Assembly (NCBI GenBank): GCA_026260175.1
Contig: JAKCWW010009120.1
Location: forward strand, 1 to 24,315
Source: Reticulitermes lucifugus
Taxonomy: Eukaryota; Arthropoda; Insecta; Blattodea; Rhinotermitidae
DNA length: 24,315 bases
Direction: 5' to 3'
Shown here: piece after piece, positions 18,253-24,315 of the stretch
Layout of the letters: every line of letters begins with the position of its first letter
Numbering within the stretch: position 1 is the stretch's first letter
Notes under the pieces: generated by a model
What the model was told of the DNA's origin: nothing
What the model saw: only the letters and a program-made list of their open reading frames with translations
Database searches by the model: none
Translations under genes and position numbers: made by a program

Positions 18253-18298
18253 AGCTCCCTGAAGATGGCGTGATATAATGCCGAAACATGTAGGAGCT
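18253..18298 (+). ncRNA. Candidate minimal type I hammerhead ribozyme, + strand
   Basis: AGCTCC (18253-18258) pairs perfectly with GGAGCT (18293-18298), giving stem I. Between them lie CTGAAGA (18259-18265, the CUGANGA core), a T, GGCGT, a GATAT-containing loop and ATGCC (stem II), GAAA (18283-18286), then CATGTA. In the last piece AC and GU could form a two-base stem III and A18292 would be the cleavage site. All conserved core letters are present. The extra U between CUGANGA and stem II is not in the textbook fold. No activity is shown. Confidence 0.45.
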
Positions 18299-18361
18299 AT
18301 TTAAAAGATTGTACAAACGAAATAAAGAATAGTGCATTTGTTGGTGTTACATAAGTTTCTA

Positions 18362-19095
18362 ACTTAGTCACAATGCACAGGCATAACCAGCGTAAAAGAG
18401 ACAGGAATATATTAGTAAAACATGCCATTAAGGGCCAACAGTACATCAAAACCCGGTGTTCAGTGAACTAACAAATTCAGGAATTAGGAAAATACGATTC
18501 AATTCACGGTAAATATCAGCCCCCCCCCCCCAGATCCTTACTTGCAAGTACTCTCACGACTAACACAAATAATGCATACGAGAATATAAGACACTAGTAC
18601 CATAAGGCAGTTACAGGACAGACATAGTACTTTATCATCTACATAGAGTCCTCTCAAGCAATATTTAGTCATCACCACCATGCAAAAATTTGAAGAACAG
18701 TTCCAAAATTTCATTTCTGGTATCAGACTTCTGAGAGCTTCGCGAGAGGTCCAATCCACAGGCGCTTTCCAGACGCTGGACCAAATCGAGATCTCGAAGA
18801 AACAAAAAAGATGAAGAAAAAACATTTTCAACAAAGGGTATTATACACTTTGTAACTGGATGAAAAAGTTTTAAAATAAGTATAAAATAATCTGATATTG
18901 TAGCCTCCGGTGTCTTCTGCCAATTAAATGGTTTCTTACTCACGAAAGGGACACTAAAATCTATGCCATACACAACTGTACGTTTTTAGAAATAAAGCAA
19001 ATGCATATGTAGGCAAGATGCTAGGTTTCGCTTACTTCCGCTTACTGGCCGGAAGCTAATATCCATCCGGTAGGTCTTGCGACCGGCCAACTCGA
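18362..19095. other. No recognisable gene
   Basis: Overlapping minus-strand frames (18538-18834, 18665-18973) have no domain that I recognise. A C12 homopolymer lies at 18520-18531. Confidence 0.35.
18520..18531. repeat. C12 homopolymer
   Basis: Twelve consecutive C bases; length is prone to sequencing and replication error. Confidence 0.9.
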
Positions 19096-19099
19096 GAAA

Positions 19100-19140
19100 C
19101 GTCTTCCATGATTTTCCTCGGTCCTAGAGGAAATGTTGAG
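19100..19140 (+). mobile_element. Possible SINE body fragment
   Basis: GATTTTCCTCGGTCCTAGAG, then GAAATG, resembles the GGTTTTCCTCGGTCTTTCCA block on the minus strand of the SINE at 21.7 kb. Too short to be sure. Confidence 0.25.
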
Positions 19141-20129
19141 TTGGTTTCAAAATTACACTGCATGCTTCTCGTGCAGTATTCCAAACATCAACTTCAAATT
19201 TTTCTCCGAAACACAGCGCCCTCCCCAGCCATTTACAGAATTTCGCCGTAATACATCGCTCCACATACAAAACTCGACAAAATACAAAATTCAGCGCAAC
19301 TGTTCAAATTCTGTTTTTTGCTACATAATCATAACAGGCCACTTCCTATATTTATCCCATTTTTAAAGACGAAAACCCGGCACACTCATCAAAATTTAGG
19401 GGGCGGGAGGTAAAGTTGAAGTTTTTAACCCGTTATTCAACGAAAAAATTCTGTCATTTATTAATGTTATTTCAACAGAATCACTCAGATAAAAATGAAG
19501 ACATAAGATACAAATGAATTAACAATAAGAATACTACACATAATCAGACACTCACAATTCAGTTCACTTCATGATTTTTCTTTACACGTCCGTTCCTCAT
19601 CCTTCGTAATTTCAGTCCCGACTCTATAATCACTAATCTACACATCATCCTCTCCCTCTTCTGCTCCTTGATGTTAGTGGCTTGTCGATAGCCGTCCTAC
19701 CCCTATAGATGTTTTCTGCCCCCGTGAGAAATTCAAAATATTCGTATATATTTTGTGACTTGGAAAAACCAAGACATATGGAGTCCCAAACAGAATTTTG
19801 CTGGACAGCGGTTCATAGACGTTTAAAAACCATTAAGCCGGGATTGTCCCGGGAACACCTGGACGATTGGGACCTTTAACTGCCCATTACCTTACCTTCC
19901 TCACTTCGTAAAGCTCTACCTTGCCCCCAATCTACTTTCGTAAGAAAGACGAGAGAGTACAGCCTAGGAAGATTCAAAGCATTTATCCCCTTGTAATACG
20001 TGTAGTGCCTTTCCCTACACTCCCTGCTTTTTCGTCTTATTTTTCTTTTTCTTATTCTTTAGTAAGTCTTCAAAGGGTGCGATAATGTATCTATTACGAA
20101 CATCAAGAAGTGAAATAATCAAGAACTGC
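19141..20129. other. No recognisable gene
   Basis: AT-rich sequence. The frame 19133-19366 has no recognised domain. Confidence 0.35.
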
Positions 20130-20300
20130 TGTGGTTTGTGCTTTGTATTCTGAAGTCTCAAGTTAGAATCTCCCCACGGAGATTGGCTATCTTAATTGAG
20201 ATTTGTTATAGCTTTCATCAGTTCTTCCTGGTAAATATCTGGATGGTACGTTAAAACTGTCCACGACCGCAAGACTGTCGTTCAACAGCGAGGAACCACA
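20130..20300 (+). mobile_element. Decayed SINE, + strand
   Basis: A B-box-like CAAGTTAGAATCTCC is at 20159-20173. The shared SINE body block TTCTTCCTGGTAAATATCTG, then GATGGTACGTTAAA, at 20222-20255 parallels CCAGGCAAATGC, then GTACCTxAATT in the other copies. Confidence 0.5.
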
Positions 20301-20920
20301 CGGATCCCATTCTATTTTGAAATCCTGCGGCGGGGGCTCTCAGCGTTGGTCACGCGAATGAGAAAGGATGGTCCGTCCCGACACAAGACGACGGTACACC
20401 CTCTGCAGGCAAAACAGCTGACGTCTTAATGTATGAAGACACAAAATGGGTAAATATTTTTGTATAGGCTCTCTGAATAAACGGATTTTTATGAAATGCT
20501 ATATATAAATTTTTTGAAGAAGAAACCTCCTGACTGAGGTAACTGGTGGTTAAATATAGTTCTTCACGTATTCCAAGATTAGTGTACACACACACAGAGA
20601 CGGAATTCCTACTGGCCTTTGAAAGATGCTCACTTGGTAACAGAGAGCTCCTAAAAGGCTCTGTTACTCAGCATTTATTATGATTCAAACTTTTGCTTGT
20701 GCTGAATAAATCACTGCAATGATAGTGATGGAGGTGTGCAGGCTTTGATGTATGACGAGTATCAAGGTTACACTGGCAACACTGGTCTTGTTCCTAGCTC
20801 CTTATTCTACCGATGTACTTCTTTCAGGGTTCTTAAATAAACGTAAAACAAATGTCACACCGTGTGGATTTGTGGATAGAAAGAACCTGTTTTCTCAGTC
20901 TCGAGGGTAGAAGATATAAA
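20301..20920. other. No recognisable gene
   Basis: The minus-strand frame 20350-20595 ends AEGVPSSCVGTDHPFSFA. Its composition hints at an unknown repeat, but I cannot name it. Confidence 0.3.
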
Positions 20921-21010
20921 GATGGAGGCAGTAAATTCCTCCGAAACGTTGTCGTAAATCTATTAAACTACACAACGTCACATCCTGAGCCGCCTTGAGA
21001 AGCTCAGAAT
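20921..21010 (+). mobile_element. Short hairpin-GAAAC repeat, + strand
   Basis: GATGGAGG, a loop, CCTCC, then GAAACGTTG (20931-20951) is followed by CACATCCTGAGCCGCCTTGA. The stem and GAAAC spacing match the fold-back elements, but the CTGANGA core is eroded to TAAAGA. Confidence 0.55.
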
Positions 21011-21486
21011 TAACATCAACAAATATAAAGTCCGTACCGTCCTTGAATCAGATATACCTAACTGTCGGTACGTGGTTCAGTTTCCTTGAATAAACGTCGA
21101 GCTATGAGTAGGCGTCTCGCAGTTGTAACGCTCCCACACTAGGGTCAGGCGTGGAAAGGTTCACACGCTTCTATTCGTCATTTGCTCTTGCTTCCGTTAC
21201 TTTGACCCGAGGCTCCACTTTGCATCCGCCGCTTTATCTCTTTACTTGCCATCAATCAGTACAGCCCTATCCTTACTATTTTGCATGTCGCGATCGAATG
21301 TTTGAGGGGCGTGTCGGTGCCAAATTCTGTCCGGAAAGAGGCTATCCGTAATTCCCTACAGTCCGTGCAGGGAGCGCTTCCTTCCACACCCTTTCCAATT
21401 CAGTTACTTAGTAATGATCCTAACATTTGGACGCTATGTAGCCATATCTACTGACAATATCTATAACAAATTACAGGTAACAATTA
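21011..21486. other. No recognisable gene
   Basis: The frame 21151-21351 (+) has no domain that I recognise. Nothing else is assignable. Confidence 0.35.
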
Positions 21487-21487
21487 G

Positions 21488-21541
21488 GGTCTTATGAGAT
21501 GTGACGCCGTGTATTTAGGTACCAACGCTTCGGAGATACCC
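21488..21541 (-). mobile_element. Short repeat fragment, minus strand
   Basis: The minus strand reads CTCCGAAGCGTTGGTACCTA, then AATACACGGCGTCACATCTC. It is parallel to the + strand copy at 21873-21915 (ACCGAAACGTTGGTACTTAT, then CTGCACGG). Confidence 0.55.
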
Positions 21542-21553
21542 ATTGCTTTTATA

Positions 21554-21576
21554 TTATTTATTTATTTATTTATTTA
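21554..21576. repeat. (TTTA)n tetranucleotide tract
   Basis: About five TTTA units, lying at the 3' end of the minus-strand SINE that follows and possibly its tail. Confidence 0.9.
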
Positions 21577-21835
21577 ACGACGCCTTCAGTAGCTCAGGCC
21601 ACGTATTATTGAATAGCAGGTTGATCAGTTAATGATGAATCTGAATTGATATGCAAGGAAGTGGTCTTTGCCTAATCTGAGGTAGCTTCCCCGTATTTGC
21701 CTGGAAAGACCGAGGAAAACCACAAAAAAATCAGGAAATAGGTATCTTCGCCCCGCGATTCGATCCTGACACGTCCAAAATACACATAGGTCAGCAATTT
21801 CACCGCCTCAGACAAATTCCACGGCGCTTTCTTCT
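21575..21835 (-). mobile_element. tRNA-headed SINE, minus strand
   Basis: On the minus strand the head has an A-box-like TGAGGCGGTGAAATTGCTGA (about 21790-21812) and the B box GGATCGAATCGCGGGG (21752-21767). The body GTGGTTTTCCTCGGTCTTTC, then CAGGCAAATACGGGG and GCTACCTCAGATTAGGC, follows. The end AACGACGC is at 21577-21585 on the plus strand. I recall this body and the AACGACG end from abundant insect SINEs. It is the best preserved copy in the window. Confidence 0.7.
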
Positions 21836-21840
21836 TCGTG

Positions 21841-21945
21841 GGAGAAAATAAGGATGGAGGCAGCATGATCTACCGAAACGTTGGTACTTATCTGCCAAAC
21901 TGCACGGAACTATATTCCAGAAGCCTGAAATCTTAAAAGATACAG
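21841..21945 (+). mobile_element. Short hairpin-GAAAC repeat, + strand
   Basis: GGATGGAGGCAGCATGATCT, then ACCGAAACGTTGGTACTTAT, then CTGCCAAACTGCACGG and CCAGAAGCCTGAAATCT. It shares blocks with the copies at 20921, 21488 (minus) and 8800. It lies directly against the head of the minus-strand SINE. Confidence 0.6.
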
Positions 21946-23420
21946 CAGTTGGACCCTGAAATATCGCAAAACACAATAAATAAATATATCTGTAATTATC
22001 GCAACCAAATAGTTTTATCATCACTCCCAACGTTTCATTTCGCTTCCCATTTTTTGAGTCTCCCTTCGGGTACATGAATGTCACAGATCAGTTTGTGGGA
22101 AAAGGACTTAAACAGAAACTGTGAAAATCACATGCCAATTGTTGTATTACGTTTTATCTCGTTTATTGGGGGTGAATATCCTTGTGCGGTGACTGTAAAG
22201 ATGTGTGCTTGGTTAGAGGATTGGTCTGAAAAAATTCGAACTGATAGATGCTTACGGTCTCTTTGAACTCTTTGTCAATGATTTGTAATATTGAATAGAT
22301 AACGTGCCGATTAACATGACACTAATATCGAACCAAACAGAATGTCGCACACCGTTGTCCTAATCGTATTCTTATTGATAACAGGTGAGCTGGATTGAGG
22401 AACTGATGGCTGGAGGCAGGGAATCATGATTATGATGCTTCGGTAATGTAAAAGTAAATTTTCTAAACTCTCATGTCTGTTAGTTCACCCTCAGGGTGGA
22501 CGAATTCGGTACAAGGTATTGGGGGGTTTTACAAGTACTTTACCATGTGCTAATTGAACGTGTGTAGTTTAAAATGTTTATCCTTTCTGTAAAGATGTAT
22601 GCAGGGAAATAATAAAATAAAATGTTATTATTGTAGTGTGGTTAAAGTCTTGTTTTTTATTGTAAGGAGCACCATACTTCCCTGGCTCCCTTTTTTGTAA
22701 AGACTCGTTTTCGGAATTCATGCAAGAACGCTCCCTACGATCGTGAGACTATTCATCCTTCTTAGGGCAAGCTAATGTTATCCGCCACTGATTATCACCA
22801 ATCATAAGAACGTCTGGTAGGCAGTCTTGGATGGCTCGTGCAAATTTTCAGTGAAAGTATACCCTGATGGGTGAACACAAACAGGTTGGCAGCAACATTC
22901 GGAGTACAGTGCTACGAAGTGGCCCACAGTAATGTGACAGGCCCAGTGGCTACGGAAATAACCTACTGCATTAACTGAGGAGAAAGAGTGAATTATTTGT
23001 GGTCCACAACCCTTTGTAGGGTATCAGGTAATAACCTTCCCTACATTCACTTAGCCCTTGTGATGGGAGGCCTGAAGGAGGCTTCACCCCCCTCGAGCTA
23101 TATGTACACAGTCAATTACCAGCCTGTTGCAAATGGGAGATCTATGTAAGTTACACTGTAGAATGTAATGGGAATCTGATCTTGAATGAGGAGTAGGTAA
23201 AATATTTGAAAGTAAAAGGTCGTAGCCTGTTTCAAGTTTCTGTTTAATCATTCGCATGTGCAAAGTTGTTTTAACCTCGCCTGGTTTCGAAGCCGATCCT
23301 CGAGAATTTTTCCCACACCAACGCGCTCTATACTTACCTTTCTGTCTTACTTTCTACTTGTTCCCGGTATCACAACACTTTATTTCTTATCGCCTGCATA
23401 ACCGCTGCCCCATGCTCCAT
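21946..23420. other. No gene or repeat that I can name
   Basis: About 1.5 kb. The frame 22078-22266 (MSQISLWEKDLNRNCENHMP and on) has no domain that I recognise. A faint trace of a LINE-tail-like stretch (GAACTGATGGCTGG at 22399-22412) is too short to call. Confidence 0.35.
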
Positions 23421-23424
23421 GTAC

Positions 23425-23660
23425 GGTCTGCTTTTTAGCCCGCAACATTCCGCCGTTTTCTGTCGCCAAACACAGCTGATCCTGCATTACGTCATGGTGA
23501 CAGTGGCGCTGCCTAGCGACAGAACACGATGTTCATTCCGAAGAAGAATAACCACCACAGTGGTTTGCCGACTGAGGTTGTGTGAGGTTGAATTTGTGCG
23601 GTGTGTGTGAGGGTTGCCAACTGCAGCAAACTACTTCCCGGTAAGTGATAAACTTCGAGG
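23425..23660. promoter_or_regulatory. Candidate CpG-rich promoter or first exon
   Basis: About 16 CpG in 240 bases, more than the AT-rich surroundings. It includes TTACGTCATGG (half-CRE-like, 23488-23498), and CCCGGTAAGTG at 23637-23647 looks like a splice donor. A non-coding first exon reading + is possible. No coding sequence follows in the window to confirm it. Confidence 0.25.
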
Positions 23661-24230
23661 TTATGAGGTTAGCTTCTGCGATCCGGTTGCTTAGTGCAGG
23701 CGAGGTTCGTGAAAAATAAGTGGCTTGTTTATAATCGGAACGGGTGTTCAGTACCTTCATGTCTGTGCCGGCCTAAAAGTCCTCTTTATATCTTCTCTTA
23801 CCCTGTGATGTGTAGGTTGTATAACCCCCCCCACGGTACCTTCGGTCCCCAATCTCACCATTCTGTCCTCATGGTCTTATCCATCCTACTTGTATTCGTG
23901 TGAATATTTCAGTCACATTCTGTATACCCTGCTGAAGTTGTACGGTCCCTGTTTTGCCTTCTCTTATCCCAAGTCGCCTTGTATCCGGAGTTAGTTTAGC
24001 ATTAAATTCAAGTTCGAACGTTTGTGGATCTAGTTCAGGTTGGCTTTCGCGCCGACCCTCCCTCCCCCTTCTCTTGTTATATGGAACCATATACGACAGT
24101 ATATGCACCGACACCTCATTAAGACTGTCATTATAGTAACAGAATTAAGATTTGTGGCTGAATATGTTAATTGAACCGTATTATACAGATGTTGGTTCAT
24201 AACGTGGAAGACTATACGCAGCGACTCGTG
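23661..24230. other. No recognisable gene
   Basis: Short frames on both strands overlap; none shows a domain. A C8 run lies at 23825-23832. Confidence 0.35.
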
Positions 24231-24315
24231 AACATGTGGGGTAGCCAACATAGTGACTGTAACATGTGGGGTAGCCAACATGATGGTGACTGTAACATGT
24301 GGGGTAGCCAACATG
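24231..24315. repeat. 30-33 bp minisatellite at window end
   Basis: AACATGTGGGGTAGCCAACA starts at 24231, 24261 and 24294, with spacers of unequal length (periods 30 and 33). Each unit holds an inverted pair CATGT...ACATG. The array is cut by the window end. Confidence 0.95.

Larger units (their letters stand above)
18060..18359. mobile_element. 300-bp fold-back element with two inverted hammerhead-like motifs
   Basis: Two arms of about 145 bases are near-perfect reverse complements around a short centre (about 18205-18222). The ends are GAAACTTATGTAACACC and GGTGTTACATAAGTTTC, each next to a TA dinucleotide (18058-18059 and 18360-18361). A TA duplication would fit a mariner/Tc1-type short element. 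The inner arms carry CTGAAGATGGCG, loop, CGCCGAAACATGTAGG in both orientations, a motif shared with the Penelope-like 3' end at 12028-12071. An origin from inverted Penelope-type termini is therefore also possible. It has no coding capacity. Confidence 0.85.

Noticed and set aside
18520..18531. The C12 run as a regulatory quadruplex site
   Set aside because: A single uninterrupted run does not give the four separated G tracts needed on the other strand for an ordinary intramolecular fold.
22380..22445. Another LINE tail near GAACTGATGGCTGG
   Set aside because: Only about 14 bases resemble the tail, with no supporting motif before or after.
1..24315. Functional tRNA genes
   Set aside because: The A and B boxes seen belong to SINE heads; none can be folded by eye into a full cloverleaf with a plausible anticodon arm.
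24231..24315. CRISPR array
   Set aside because: Only three repeat starts, with near-identical spacers, in a eukaryotic setting. It is a minisatellite.

Overview
The window looks like gene-poor nuclear DNA from an insect. It has no long intact reading frame, no prokaryotic gene packing, and several kinds of eukaryotic retroelement and DNA-transposon debris: non-LTR reverse transcriptase fragments, tRNA-headed SINEs, a Penelope-like fragment, a mariner-like transposase remnant and short fold-back elements. Several repeat types resemble ones I recall from cockroach and termite genomes, so Blattodea is my best guess. That guess rests on memory of repeat families, not on a search.

Layout. 1-67 is a short tandem repeat. 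513-2009 is a 5'-truncated LINE copy with a recognisable but broken reverse transcriptase, flanked by a 12-bp target-site duplication. 2.9-3.2 kb holds two adjacent LINE C-terminal tails. 3.4-4.5 kb holds SINE-like pieces, a fold-back element and a triplet repeat. 5.4-5.6, 7.8-8.0, 8.35-8.46, 9.8-10.2 and 12.6-12.85 kb hold further decayed LINE 3' tails, all on the + strand. 8.6-8.94 and 9.3 kb hold fold-back or hairpin elements. 11.7-12.1 kb is the 3' end of a Penelope-like element, followed by a palindromic insertion and a 119-bp tandem duplication. 13.25-14.35 kb is a cluster of three SINEs and 15.15-15.43 kb holds another. 16.6-17.06 kb is an internally deleted mariner-like transposase on the minus strand. 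18060-18359 is a 300-bp near-perfect fold-back element. 20.1-21.95 kb holds more SINE and hairpin-element debris. 23.4-23.65 kb is mildly CpG-rich and could be a promoter or first exon. The window ends in a 30-33 bp minisatellite.

The most interesting signal is a recurring RNA-like motif. It consists of CTGANGA, a short stem-loop, GAAAC, two to six bases, then GTA or GTT. It appears once at the 3' end of the Penelope-like fragment and twice, in inverted orientation, in the 300-bp fold-back element. Degraded versions occur in several other short repeats. In the best copy (18253-18298) the flanks pair perfectly over six bases (AGCTCC with GGAGCT), which is the layout of a minimal type I hammerhead ribozyme. 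One U between the core and stem II does not fit the textbook fold, so this remains a hypothesis.

No host gene can be supported. The short ATG-to-stop frames across the window look like chance or transposon frames.
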